This document shows positions 50,840 to 61,979 of a DNA stretch of 64,000 nt, piece after piece. The first letter of the stretch is position 1. Each line of letters begins with the position of its first letter. Location: positions 25,779,245-25,843,244 of the forward strand of contig OZ038528.1 of NCBI GenBank assembly GCA_964036665.1, given 5' to 3'. This DNA comes from Gordius sp. MW1 (taxonomy: Eukaryota > Nematomorpha > Gordioida > Gordea > Gordiidae). The position numbers were made by a program, and so were the translations under genes. The notes under the pieces were generated by a model. That model ran no database searches. It saw only the letters and a list, made by a program, of their open reading frames with translations, and was not told the DNA's origin.

Positions 50840-51904
50840 TACATTATTATTACCAATCGATTGCCGTTTTGATGTTTGGGGAATTGCAGAAAATTGCATA
50901 TTGCTAAAATCCTATCAAATCGGAAAGATAGATTAGCCGTTTAATGTAAAAATATAAAATAGGAACACTTTAGCTATAATATGATTGGTTGCGCAAGGTT
51001 TATGTTATGACACTTACCTGTAGTGTTATGACCATAATGCTAGTCTTATGACATCCCTCTGAGCAAATATTCGCGTGAATTTGATTGGTCTTCGAATCGA
51101 TAGAGATTCGAACGGCTGTGCAGAAGCGGAGAAATAACCTTTTTTTGTTTCTGGCTAGCAGCATTTCGCAAGTATTTTTTTGTTTTCCCCCCTGTCTTTC
51201 ATCTAGCTTATGTGGAATCCATATTCCAATCTTTATAGTTTTCCATGGTTTGCGATAGTGTTGTAAAGACGGCTGGGTTGTGTTTGGTCTACTTTTGGTT
51301 TAACTAAGAGTAACGGTCGACTCTCGTCCGTTTCAAATGGCTTACCTGGGGCAAAATTTAAAAAGATAATTGGGCTTTGGCCTCAGGTCGGGCCAATAAA
51401 GAAGCATTTCGGTCTCGGGTCGAGCTCGAGCAAATTAAAAAATATAATATGGGCTCGGGCCGAAGAAAATCCATTTAACCGGGCTCTAACTACTAAAGAC
51501 AAATGTCATATGGCCCCCATTCTTGAATTTTAGTGTGTGGGGGGGGGGGAGTTATATGATTTTATTTTTTTATATAAATTTTGTGGTATTTAAGGGAGTT
51601 TGGGGTTTAACTACTCCTCCTAACCTTTTTATGGCTAAGGCAGCGTTCATATTTATTGATATGCAAATGGGTGCGTTTGGTTTAAATTTTGTTTGGTGTA
51701 AAATTAACGTTTATTCGTTAAAAATTCGGGCAACAATAAAATATAAGAATTCAAAGCACATCAAACGAAATGTGTTAAAATAAAAAAATAAACTATGTGA
51801 CAAAAAATACAAATGAACAACAGTTGCAATTGCAAATTGTAAAAGCGCAGTTTTTGTCCTATAGCAATTAACAATCGTTTTTGCCGATAAATCTAATTTA
51901 CTGT
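50840..51904. other. Non-coding with element fragments
   Basis: It holds a family C MITE fragment (51253-51345, starting GATAGTGTTGTAAAGACGGC). It also holds a stretch at about 51355-51490 with GGGCTCGGGCCGAAG and GGTCGGGCC words that looks like the end of a GC-rich hAT. No gene is seen. Confidence 0.5.
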
Positions 51905-52074
51905 CATGGGCGTAGGGGAGGCAGGGAGGAGCGGCTGCTTCCTCTAAATCTAAAAATTCTTTAAAATTTATTATCTTTATGGCTAAAAATTAAAAAAATC
52001 TTGGATTTGCCCCTCCCTCCCTAAATCAAACTTGCCCCCCCCAAACTTGAATTCAAATTGCTGGGATTAGCATG
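51905..52074. mobile_element. Family A MITE, degenerate right end
   Basis: It starts CATGGGCGTAGGGGAGGCAG with the family A interior order. The right end reads TGCTGGGATTAGCATGG rather than TGGCTACGCCCATG. It directly adjoins another copy in the opposite orientation. Confidence 0.75.
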
Positions 52075-52217
52075 GAGAGTGCGGTAATAATGATTTAGGG
52101 GGGGGGGGGGACAAAATGGTATTTTTTTGAAATTTCACCCTTAATATAATAAATTTTAAAGATTTGGAGTTAGGGGGGGGGCAGCCGCCCCTCCCTGCTT
52201 ATCATGGCTACGCCCAT
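52075..52217. mobile_element. Family A MITE, reverse orientation
   Basis: It has TAATGATTTAGGGGGG, then an AT-rich middle, then GGCAGCCGCCCCTCCCTGCT and CATGGCTACGCCCAT at the right end. Confidence 0.8.
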
Positions 52218-52291
52218 ATCTTTCATGATTTGTAAGTTACCTTTTCGAAGGCTATCTTCCATCTCATTATATGGCTGGCAATAAGCAGGAT

Positions 52292-52430
52292 CATGGGCGC
52301 AGGACATGGAGAGGATCCCACCCCCAATCCCTTAATTTAAAAATAAAATTCTGGATAAAATGAGAAAAGTCATCAAATTGCCGCTCCACTAAATCATTAC
52401 TGCCCCCCCCCCCCTACTAGCTACGCCCAT
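52292..52430. mobile_element. Family A MITE
   Basis: It starts CATGGGCGCAGGACATGG and ends TAGCTACGCCCAT, with a C-run before the right end. Confidence 0.75.
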
Positions 52431-52762
52431 ATATAGAATCATTTATTTAATGTCATAATGTTAATGAGTAATTTTATAAATTGCCACGCAATTTATGGGC
52501 TCGTTTTTATTTGTCAGTCCGTCCTGTCCTGCCCAACTTGTTATTTTTTTAATATATAAAATGATGTCAATTCGTTATTCAAGTTGCAAATTAAAATTGA
52601 AACAACCCAGCAAAGTACTTGCTCATTTCGAATGATTAAGTAGATGAAGCCTCCATTAATATTGGTGTTATGGTTATAATCGACAAAAATTATTGTTTTT
52701 TATGATAACTTCTACAATGCGTAAAGTAAATAAATGCTAATTTTTAGCGACGGCATCATATT

Positions 52763-52850
52763 GTTGCGGTTGGGTTTTGTTTGGCCGACCATTGGTTCAA
52801 CTAAGACTACGGTCGACGCTGGTCTGTTCTCTCAAATTTGGACTAGATTG
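52763..52850. mobile_element. Family C MITE fragment
   Basis: GCGGTTGGGTTTTGTTTGGC is followed by CGACCATTGGTTCAACTAAG and ACGGTCGACGCTGGTCTGTT, the left half of family C. The other half is missing; the family B copy begins next to it. Confidence 0.7.
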
Positions 52851-52851
52851 A

Positions 52852-53050
52852 CCAGGCGCGTAGCCAGGTTTTTCTCAAGGGGGAAAAAATTCAAATATTT
52901 TTTTGACACTTTTATTTATAATGTAACAAAGGTAAACTTTGCGGACAATATATGCGAAACTTCATTCTCTTCATTAATTAGAGCATTTACTATCTATTTT
53001 ACCTTAAAAAGGACATGGACCTTCAAAAAAATGTTCAAGGTTTGGTCAAG
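52852..53050. mobile_element. Family B MITE, right end truncated
   Basis: It starts CAGGCGCGTAGCCAGG and follows the copy at 43266 through GCGGACAATATATGCGAAAC and GGACATGGACCTTC to GGTCAAGGGGG. The GGCTACGCGCTTG end is absent. A 108-codon ORF across it is not a gene. Confidence 0.8.
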
Positions 53051-54908
53051 GGGGTATTAGTTACACACTAATTGGTCCTGACCTCAATAAGTTGATTAAA
53101 AGGTCACGTGTGTAAATAAACACTTTGATTGGTTATTGTCTGTAAGTTTTGCATTTAATTACATAAAAAATATATAATATAAAACACAATCCGTGAAAAA
53201 TAAAACAACCTAGCTCTCAAAAAATCGTTAAAAAAGCTGTTAGAACATTAATTTCAAGAAATTAGTCTTCAAAATAAGTCTTCAAAATTTATGTTCCCGT
53301 CAAGGTTTTCTTAATAGATTTCATTTAATGTTTACTGTCAATATAATTTATTCAACTCAATGCCTGTTTAATTATTCTATAAATAGTTTTAACCACTATC
53401 GACAAAAAAATCAATAATAAAAATGGTAAAATATTATAAATAACTCGATTGACAATAATTATAAATGAAAATACGTGTAAACCATATGGCAGCTGAGTAA
53501 ATTTAATTTTTTTAAAATTTTATTAGCGCGCCTATATAGGTTTCACCTGTACAAAGCAAATGATATTTTTTCAACCATTTCAATCAACCTTAATAATGTA
53601 TTAACTTTTATTTGGCCCTCAAATTAGTAAAAATGTAAGAATTCTTTTTTTTTCACATTTTATTCGTAAAAAACAATTTGAAAGATTAAAGAGAATTTTT
53701 TTGTTCATATTTATCCGTTTTTGTGGCAGCACCGGGAAATGTTTTATTATAAAGTTCTTTTTATTTATATTGATTGTTATGGAGTTTTTATCTTTCTTAA
53801 TTATTTGAAATACTTACTTTTTTTTGGGGGGGGGGGAAGGTTTGTAAAAATCACAAGTATATGGTTTACAGATATTTAACAAATTCCTTTGCGTAGCCCG
53901 ATCTCAAAATAAAATAACAATGAATTTCTGTTGGCATGTTTTAAAAATTTTAAATAGAAATAGTAAATTTGTTTCTACTGATATCATAGAAGCTATACTG
54001 CTTACTAAGCATATTTTTCAGAATAAAAATTTATAACAAACACAAGGCAGAGGTTAAATTAATTTTATTGTTTCTAAAACTCAAGTTTACAAAAAAAACT
54101 GTAATTTAAATATTATAAATTCAAATTGGAAGGATTTTTTTAATCGAAATAATCTATTAGACTCTCATAAAACCAATTAATCCATGTTAAAATAAACGCC
54201 AAGAAAACTATATGCCAAATTTTATTTTGGCACAATTACGAGTATATATCATACGTCACCTAGTTCTAAGCCAATCATATACTTGGCAACAAATGGCCCC
54301 CCCCCCCATAATAACTAAGAAACACATAACAACCCTTGGGGAGTAAACAAAAAATAATGTCCGTCCAGAATAAATGTACACCCTGCAATTTATTTACAAA
54401 AATCTCCCCCCCCCCCTCTTTACCCCGACACATATATTAAAGGGCGATGAGGTTAGTAGGGTGGGTAGGATATAAACCGATATTTAACCTTAAACCACAA
54501 ACCCAATTTTTGCAAATTCATTATCAAGTAACCCACATTATTCTTTCTTTCCACCGCACCTCTTTCACTTACCCTTTGCATAAGTAAGCCTTTCACACGC
54601 TCAAAAAATTGATTTTTCCCTGCCATTCCACAAAAATATTTTGTCTGTCTGTCTGTGCTGCGCTGGTGCCTCCTGTGTTTATTTTGCTTAGAGTCCCCCC
54701 GGTGTCCCGTTGTATAAATAAACCAATTCACAACCCAACCAACCCAGTTATCACTCACACATTTCTTGGGATATTTTATATGAAGGCAAAGGAATCGACG
54801 GTGCCCAGACTCTTTATCCAAATTATTCTATGCAGGTATAACACTTTGTTTACCATCAAATCATTGCCTTTTTGCGACACATACGGCCTTTTTATATTTA
54901 GCCCTTAG
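53051..54908. other. Non-coding stretch
   Basis: AT-rich with G- and C-runs at 53827-53836 and near 54298 and 54405. An open frame of 122 codons on the minus strand (54821-54453) has no recognisable domain or splice context. I see no supported gene. Confidence 0.4.
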
Positions 54909-55064
54909 CATGGGCGTAGCCAGAAGGGGGGGCAGGGAGGGCCGGCTAATCCAAAAATTTGTTGAAATTTATTAAAATTATGGCTAAAATTTTAAATAAT
55001 TATCATATTGCCCCTCCCTAAATCGTTATTGCCCCCTTCTAACTCCAATGTTGGCGACGCCCAT
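54909..55064. mobile_element. Family A MITE
   Basis: It starts CATGGGCGTAGCCAGAAGG and ends TTGGCGACGCCCATG. GCCCTTAG precedes it and GTCCTTAG follows it (7/8), a hAT-length target duplication. Confidence 0.88.
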
Positions 55065-55287
55065 GGTCCTTAGATAAATAGGAGCCTTGCTTGTTAGTTT
55101 TGGCATGCACATATGGTTTGTAAATGCGGGAATGTGGAAAATTTTATTTACATTTGGTTAATGCTTATCGTCTCTTTCATTTTTTACCGCCATTTTATTC
55201 ATTTAGCTGGGGGGCAGATGCCCCTATTTGCCCCCCCCCCTTCCCCTATTTTCTAATTGATAAACTTAGATGGTTTTTGGGCGTTTT

Positions 55288-55435
55288 TAGGATCGGAACT
55301 AGAAGGGGAAGATTTAGGAAGGGGCAAAAGGACAATTTTTTTGCAATTTTAGCCATAATTAGATAAAATTGAAGATTTTATGAATTTAGAGGGGGCAAAT
55401 GCCCTTCGCTGCCCCCCTCTGGCTACGTCTATGCA
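55288..55435. mobile_element. Family A MITE, reverse, degenerate left end
   Basis: The right end reads CTGGCTACGTCTATG. The interior has GGCAAAAGGACAATTTTTTT and AGCCATAATTAG in inverted family A order. Confidence 0.75.
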
Positions 55436-55840
55436 TTGGGCTAAAAAATTTGGTTTATAAAATGCAAGTACTTATTTAGTGATATTTTTTTGAAATTTTA
55501 CCCGATTTGATCATATAGACAAATTTTTAAAATACTTAGACATTTATTATGTCTTTTTAAATAAATTATTTTAATGATTATATTGTTTAATATTATATTT
55601 GCCTTGGGCTTTAATATGTTGGATTTTAAAGACGTTTATTTCAACCCCATTTTTTTCAAGATTAAACAGGGAATGGGGGGGGGGCGGATTAAAACCCCCA
55701 TTTACCCCTTATTCAAAAATTTGTTATGCTTAATATTACTGATTAACTTTAAAAAAATCATAATTTTTTTTCATTTTTACTCCTATGGTCCCATATTTTA
55801 ATCATAAGTTCCCTCATATAAATCCTCAAACCCGTGGTAT
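55436..55840. other. Non-coding stretch
   Basis: AT-rich with a G-run near 55674-55684. The 75-codon ORF at 55574-55801 shows no recognisable domain. Confidence 0.4.
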
Positions 55841-56018
55841 CATGGGCGTAGCCAGCTTTTGAATTAAAGGGGGGCAATAATGATTTAAGGATGTTTAGGG
55901 AGGTGCAAAATAAATCTTTTTTGAAATTTTAGCCATAATTTTAATAAATTTCAACAACATTTTGGATTTAGAGGGGCGGCAGCCGCCCCTTCCTGCCCCC
56001 CCCCTTGGCTACGCCATG
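55841..56018. mobile_element. Family A MITE, reverse orientation
   Basis: It starts CATGGGCGTAGCCAGC and ends TTGGCTACGCCATG. CGTGGTAT precedes it and CGTGGAAT follows it (7/8). Confidence 0.88.
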
Positions 56019-56373
56019 CGTGGAATAAGGTTGTAAAAAGGGCTGGAAAGCATATAAACAACTAAAAGTTTTTTCTGTTTTTCTTAGTAGCATAAACAAA
56101 CCAAAGGACAACCAACACTATACCTATTTTAGTTTAAAAATATCCTAGGATAGCATTAGCAAATTAAGTTGTTTTAACGTTCAGACTTAGCATCAATATC
56201 AATAAATGAAATAAAATTTTGGTAGCAGGGTGGATTTTTTATTTATTTCTGAAAACCTTTAATGTACAAGGGCTACTCTTGCTTTAAAAAGTGACGATAT
56301 ACCTATTTTGCTAACATTGTTTTTAAAGTTTTATATCAGCTCCAAAGGGCCAATTTTAAAATGACATTTGAAT

Positions 56374-56482
56374 CATGGGCGTGGCCAAGGGGGGGGGGCA
56401 GGGGGCGACGGCTGCCACTCTCTAAATCCAAAAATTTGTTGAAATTTATTGAAATAAAACTTCAAACAATGCTACGCCCATG
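56374..56482. mobile_element. Family A MITE, internally deleted
   Basis: It starts CATGGGCGTGGCCAAGG and ends TGCTACGCCCATG. ATTTGAAT precedes it and ATTAGAAT follows it (7/8). At 109 bp it lacks the second C-rich block. Confidence 0.85.
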
Positions 56483-56714
56483 ATTAGAATGATTCTGTAG
56501 GTAATAAAGTTTGTCCCAATTAATTTTTATTATTTTTAGCTAAAACATTTACAGCCAATTTAAGCAGTTTTAAAACTATTAAAACTAATTAGTGTCATAT
56601 CGAGTTTGGGTAAAATAAATAAACCGCTAATAATTGGCACACTCAAAATGATGCAAAAGAATCGCTCCCTGCTTTCTATATTCTTTCAATTCTAGTGTCC
56701 TCAATAAGTTAATA

Positions 56715-56821
56715 CTAGTGTTGTAAAAACGGCTTGGTTTTAGTCGACTATACCATTGGTCTGTTTATGTTTGGTCGACCAAAATCAAAGGTCGACCAAA
56801 CAAAACCCAGCCCAACACTAG
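56715..56821. mobile_element. Family C MITE, short
   Basis: The left end is CTAGTGTTGTAAAAACGGCT, the right end ACAAAACCCAGCCCAACACTAG. GGTCGACC occurs twice in the interior as a self-complementary word. Confidence 0.85.
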
Positions 56822-57509
56822 TTGATACCAACATTATAAAGTTTTAAACGAAGTTCGACTCTTCTGATTAAAAATAATATATTATACACTTTATTTACAC
56901 AGTAGTAGTAATAGTAAATAAGCGAACTTGTCGCTGGATGTACTACCCTCCATAACACTGCTAATTTCTTTAATCAGGTCAACTCGGCAGAATTATTAAT
57001 TCAATGGCGGCAACTTCCTTTTTTATATCATTTGATCATTTCCACTTAGTTCCTTCTTCCCCTTGCTAAACTATATACTTCTTGTCAATTTTAAGCGCCC
57101 TTGACCTTATAAAAAAACTATTTTTCCCTATTTTAATATGAATCATTGATAACTTTATTAGCAAAAATCGGTGATTTTATACTATTCACTGATTGAGATT
57201 CAGCATTTTCATCGTTGATTTCAAGGCCTGCAGGTTAAGGACAGTGTGGCGGCCCATGATATTTAAAGTTTAATTTTCATTTGTAAAATATTGTCAGCTA
57301 TTCCTTTTCATATAAGGTAAAAATTATAAATTCATTTTTTATCTAACAAGATTTGATATTGTGTTTTGCTCGTTTTGAATATAAACACCATATTTGACAC
57401 AACATTTTTCATTATAACCGCTAAAAATTTGACGTTTTTAGGGGCAGGTGCATGGTGCAGCAGATTGTAGACAGACTATATTACGTCACTTTTTTTTTCG
57501 TTACAATTA
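56822..57509. other. Non-coding stretch
   Basis: AT-rich, with no gene or element boundaries I can support. Confidence 0.4.
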
Positions 57510-57634
57510 TAACCTTTGAAGGGCAAAATGATAATTTGTAAAAATTTTAGCCATAAATATATTAAATTTGATAGAATTTTTGGATTTAAAGGGAGACAGC
57601 CGCCCCTCCCTGCCACCCTCTGGCTACGCCCATG
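57510..57634. mobile_element. Family A MITE, reverse, left end eroded
   Basis: The interior has GGGCAAAATGATAATTTGTA and AGCCATAAATATATT. The right end is GCCGCCCCTCCCTGCC followed by CTGGCTACGCCCATG. Confidence 0.78.
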
Positions 57635-58448
57635 TATATATTTCTGGAAAATCTTTGGTTTTCATCTTATTTGCCTCAAATAGCGATTCAAAAAATACTG
57701 CTCAATAAGGTCTTGAGCTTTGTTTGCTAGAGGAGTTAGGAAATTTTTCGTTTTAAAATACATACATGCAAGGCTTTTATTTACCATTTTTAAACACAAA
57801 ACATTACCAAAAGTTTTCAATGCAAATTTCCTCACAAATGGCAAAAAACGTGTGACAGACAAGAGCGTTTAATGTCAAGAAGAGCAAAACTTATTTTACG
57901 CTGAACGCAATTATTCAATGGCGGATTAAGCTCCCAGGCCCTAGGGCCTTTTCATTTCCTCTTTCCATAATTTTGTTATATTTACGACACAAACACATTG
58001 TATACCCCCACCCCCACCCCTTCACTACCTCCCATCTATTCTAACCAACCAGTAATATCGTACGTAATATTAGTTTTATACAAAAACTAGGGCGGATGGC
58101 AGTGGAGTTTTATGCTGATTCATAGGAGGTAAATTATAATGTTAACCCCCCCCCCCCCCTCCTTCTTCACCCAATACCATTTTCTTTTATCAATTTCATT
58201 TTTGCCTATGGGAAGGGAGGGCGTTGGTTTTTTACACCATCCACCCAACTGCTTACGGAAAAATCGATATTATAGTATTTTGGGCGATGTCAACTAGTTT
58301 AGCTTGATTGATAAATTTTGCCCATACAATTGAACATATGACGTAATAAACCTTGTCTTTTTATTTTTTTGGGAAGAATATTTTTCATGTTTAATCAAAA
58401 AGAAACAAAAATTTTAGTCTTTTAATTAGTTATATTAAAATATCTTTA
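57635..58448. other. Non-coding stretch
   Basis: It contains CAATGGCGGATTAAGCTCC near 57916, a word common at transposon ends, and a C-run near 58146-58158. No gene is supported. Confidence 0.4.
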
Positions 58449-58560
58449 GTGTCGTAAAAACGGCTGGGTTTTGTTTGGGCGACTTTTGGTTTTAGTCGAC
58501 TAAACAAACAAACCAAAGCCATTTTGGTCTGTTTTTTGTAGGCCACCTCTAGACTTAGTC
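58449..58560. mobile_element. Family C MITE, right end missing
   Basis: It starts TAGTGTCGTAAAAACGGCTG, then has GGTTTTGTTTGGGCGAC, TTTTAGTCGACTAAAC and AGACTTAGTCGAAG. The complementary CCCAGCCGTTTTTAC end is not found. Confidence 0.75.
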
Positions 58561-58660
58561 GAAGTTTGAAGGGAAAGACCAAGGAGGCCAATACCCCCTA
58601 ATTATTAAAATGGATGATTCCCAATCCGCTTCAACATTATACGGAATTTTAGTCAATGTA

Positions 58661-58968
58661 TGGGCGTAGGCAGCATTTGAATAGAGGGGGGGGGGCAATA
58701 ATGATTAAGGGCGAGGCAAAGTGATAATTTTTTGAAATTTGAGCCATACTTTCATGGGCGTAGCCAGGTTTTGGATTAAAACAGGGAAGGGCAAAACATA
58801 ATTTTTTTAATTAAGGGTTTTTGCATTGAATTTTTTTTTGTCATTTATACCCCCCTTTGCCCCCACCCCCTTGGCTACGCCCATGCATACTTTTAATAAA
58901 TTTTAAAGAGTTTTTGGATTTCGAGGGGGGGCAGTCGCCCCCACCTGCCTCCCCCTAGCTACGCCCAT
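58661..58968. mobile_element. Family A MITE split by a second MITE
   Basis: The outer copy runs from ATGGGCGTAGGCAGC to TAGCTACGCCCAT in reverse orientation. It is interrupted at 58753-58885. Removing that insert and one 8-bp repeat restores the normal family A interior (GAGCCATACTTTTAATAAAT). Confidence 0.88.
58753..58885. mobile_element. Family A long-insert-variant MITE, nested, exact 8-bp duplication
   Basis: It starts CATGGGCGTAGCCAGG and ends TTGGCTACGCCCATG. CATACTTT flanks it exactly at 58745-58752 and 58886-58893. This fixes the element ends and the 8-bp duplication for the family. Confidence 0.92.
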
Positions 58969-59141
58969 AAGTCAATATTTTTTATTTGACATAAGCATTT
59001 ATAAATGTCTATTAGTCTGTTTTAACTACTTTGGGCAGATGAGGTTTCCAGGATCTCACGTTATTAATATAATTGTATATTGCCGTTTTAAAAATCTAAT
59101 GCCTAGGATAAAAAGTTAAATTGCAATAAATTGCCGTTTTC

Positions 59142-60783
59142 TTAACACTCCGTTGGCTAGGTGGGGTCTCACAGACCCCAAGCGGTTTATAAATGTTGTA
59201 CAAATTAAGTTAGTGATTGTTATAATTTCATTTTTTCAGTAGCTTAATAAAATTTATCCTAGAATATCTCTGCAAAATTTGGCTTGTTTTTATCCAGTAG
59301 TTTTTAAGATACGGCGTGTTTTAGATGCCCGGGGTCGTCCAGGACCCCACGTTCCACAATAGGAAAAAAAAAATTTTTTCCAAAATTTTTTTTTAAATAT
59401 AATATTAAAAAGCATTATTATAAACCTATTTGTGAAAAAAAATTTTATAAACATTTTATTTTCTTTGAGATATTTACATTTTAAACTCAGATTTTAACAT
59501 GTTTTCCTCGTGGTATTTCAATGTGCTAATTTGTGTAAATTTTCCTGTGCACTTAGATATTTCAACATGTCTAACATTAAAAAGTGCTATATATATATTA
59601 TTTTTTGTCTGAATATGGTATATAAATATAAAAATAATTTTATCATGTTGTCATAAATAAATAATCATATATTAGTTTAAGGAGTTTATACCTATAGTAA
59701 TTATTATTGTAGCTTAGGATTAAATAGACTAAAAGATCATAAATAATAAATGTCTGTTTATAAAGTAACTGAATTAAACTTTCCAAATCATATTTGATAT
59801 TTCATATGTGTATGAAGTGTCATTTTATGAAAAATTGACTGTTTTTATAGCCCTACATAATGTTTGTTTTAAGATACTACATGAAGATTAATTTCATATT
59901 CTCAAATTTAACCTTCTAAGATTTATTTCTATTGTAAAAATATAAAACTAGTTGAAAAATTATTTAAAAAATGTATCAATAAGAATAGAAAACTTTCTGT
60001 CTCAAAAAAAAGGGTCAAAATTTGCTTTAGTTTAGACAACTCTATTTTTTATTTTTAGGTTTTTTTTTAAGCCAAATGTAAAAAATCATAAACTTTTATT
60101 ACCAATGTTCATTTATAAACTAACTTTTTTAAACTTTATCTTTTCAAACTAAAAAATTTTTTAATTTTAAACTAACAAAACATGTAGGAAATCTCATTTT
60201 TTACACAAAATTCACTATTTTTAAAGCCTCATAAAATTTTTGTTTTAAGATTTTACAATTAGATTTTTTTCCTATTCTTAATTCTAACCTTCTATAATGA
60301 ATTTCTATTAAAAAAAATTTAATTGAAGTCCAAAAATTAGAAAAATAATGGCTTAGAACAGTAGTAACTTTTTGCCCTAAAAAAACTTAGGGCCAAAAAT
60401 TCCCTAAGTTAGGACATCTCTATTATTTTTGTTTTTAGGTTTTTTTATGCCAAATTTTTTATAGTTTTAGCTCCAACCTTATTTTATATGATCTTATAAA
60501 TTAAATTATGGAATTGGAGAAAAAAAATTTGTTATGACTAAATATAGTCACATAGGGGGAAATTTTGGGGGTTGCACTAATTGTAATTATAAAATTATAA
60601 TCCCTTGTTCAAATACCCAAAGTAATATATCAATTTACAGATAAGAGTTGTAGTATTATGCTTTTAAAATTTGAAAAGTTTATATTACAATACAACCAAG
60701 TTATAGCTATTTAAAAGTTTGGGGCTTTTAAGACCCCCTTTACCATCCGTGTTAGGATTTTAGCCTGGCCAACGGAGTGTTAA
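59142..60783. mobile_element. piggyBac-type non-autonomous element (TTAA ends)
   Basis: TTAACACTCCGTTGGC at the left matches GCCAACGGAGTGTTAA at the right exactly over 16 bp, with TTAA at both outer edges. A GGGGTCTCACAGACCCC palindrome lies just inside the left end. A weaker relative lies near the right (GGGGCTTTTAAGACCCCC). TTAA targets are the mark of piggyBac transposons. The 1.6-kb interior is AT-rich with no transposase frame. Confidence 0.85.
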
Positions 60784-61162
60784 GAACAAGAATGAATCAA
60801 TAATTTAACAATTTAAAAATAAACAAATTTATTAGAGCTCCTCTTAATTTACCCTAATTGATTCATAATTGTGATGTCTTTATAATTTTTACCTGCCTAG
60901 AGATATATTCCATTTTTCGCAACTCGTCAATATTTTTAATTACATTGCAACCCATCGCCTTTGTAATTATTTTGGTTTGTAAAATTTACATTTTCATACA
61001 TTGATATACTTGGTCATTTCTAATTTTGAATGTAACATTACTCGTTGATAGTATTTCAAAGATAATTGAAAAAATTAGGATTTATCCAGAATTTGGCATT
61101 GTCTTCAATTAAATGATTTTTTTTTGAAATCATAGCCTTTTTTAATATTTATTGTTTTAAAA

Positions 61163-61325
61163 GTGAAAACTAGTGTTTTGAAAAGGGCTGGGTTTGGTTT
61201 TAGTCGACTTAAACAGACCAATGGTTATTTGGTCTCTGTTTATTAGTCGCCTATACTGATTAAAGGTTTTTGGTCAAATCTTTGGTTTGTTTAAATTAGC
61301 CGACTAAAAGCAAAGGCCCAACAAA
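61163..61325. mobile_element. Family C MITE, diverged
   Basis: It starts AGTGTTTTGAAAAGGGCTGG with GGTTTTAGTCGACTTAAAC, and ends GCCGACTAAAAGCAAAGGCC followed by CAACAAAACG. The inverted arrangement is intact but the outermost right end is eroded. Confidence 0.75.
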
Positions 61326-61976
61326 ACGTGAAAACTATAAACATAGTTTATTAAAATATAATCGCATTGGTCTCGATATTTAGCTAGAGTTATAAATCCA
61401 CTTATCGCACTTTAAAATATATATCATTAGTATTATATATATATCCCTAGACTAGGTTCTTTCTACTATAAATCTAAATTTAGAGTAGGCACTATAATTA
61501 ATATGTTATACAATATATGTCAGTCCGATATCAAGAGACATTATTTGTTTTTCAAAACCTCATTCCTAATTATAAATTTAATTTAAAAATACATATATTG
61601 AATTGACCTTGCCAATGACCTACGGCTCTCCTCCTTTAATTAGTTGAACTAAATATTAAAAATCTGGATTAAATATGTTAAATAAAATTTTTATATTTAT
61701 GGTACCCTAATATTTGGTAAAGTATAAGATTAAAAAGAAATTTAAATTACATTTTTATTAAATATATTTTTAAATGGAACGATTACTATTGAATGTCTAT
61801 AGTTATAGAGCAGAAGCTAGTGAAAACACATTAAATCTTTAGAATAAATAAGTTTAGAATTAATATTTTTTTCCCATTACTATTTTCCTATATATCTCTT
61901 ATTTAAGATTTACTAAAACATTTGAAAAATTTAATTTATATAAACAAACATATATTTATATAATATTCTGTTATAG
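61326..61976. other. Region upstream of the gene at 61980
   Basis: AT-rich with no coding signal. An AG at 61975-61976 lies three bases before the ATG, so it may be the 3' end of a 5'-UTR intron or a trans-splice acceptor. Confidence 0.4.
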
Positions 61977-61979
61977 AGC

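Noticed and set aside
54453-54821. 122-codon minus-strand ORF
   Set aside because: No recognisable domain, no partner exons, low-complexity surroundings. Could be chance in a less AT-rich patch.
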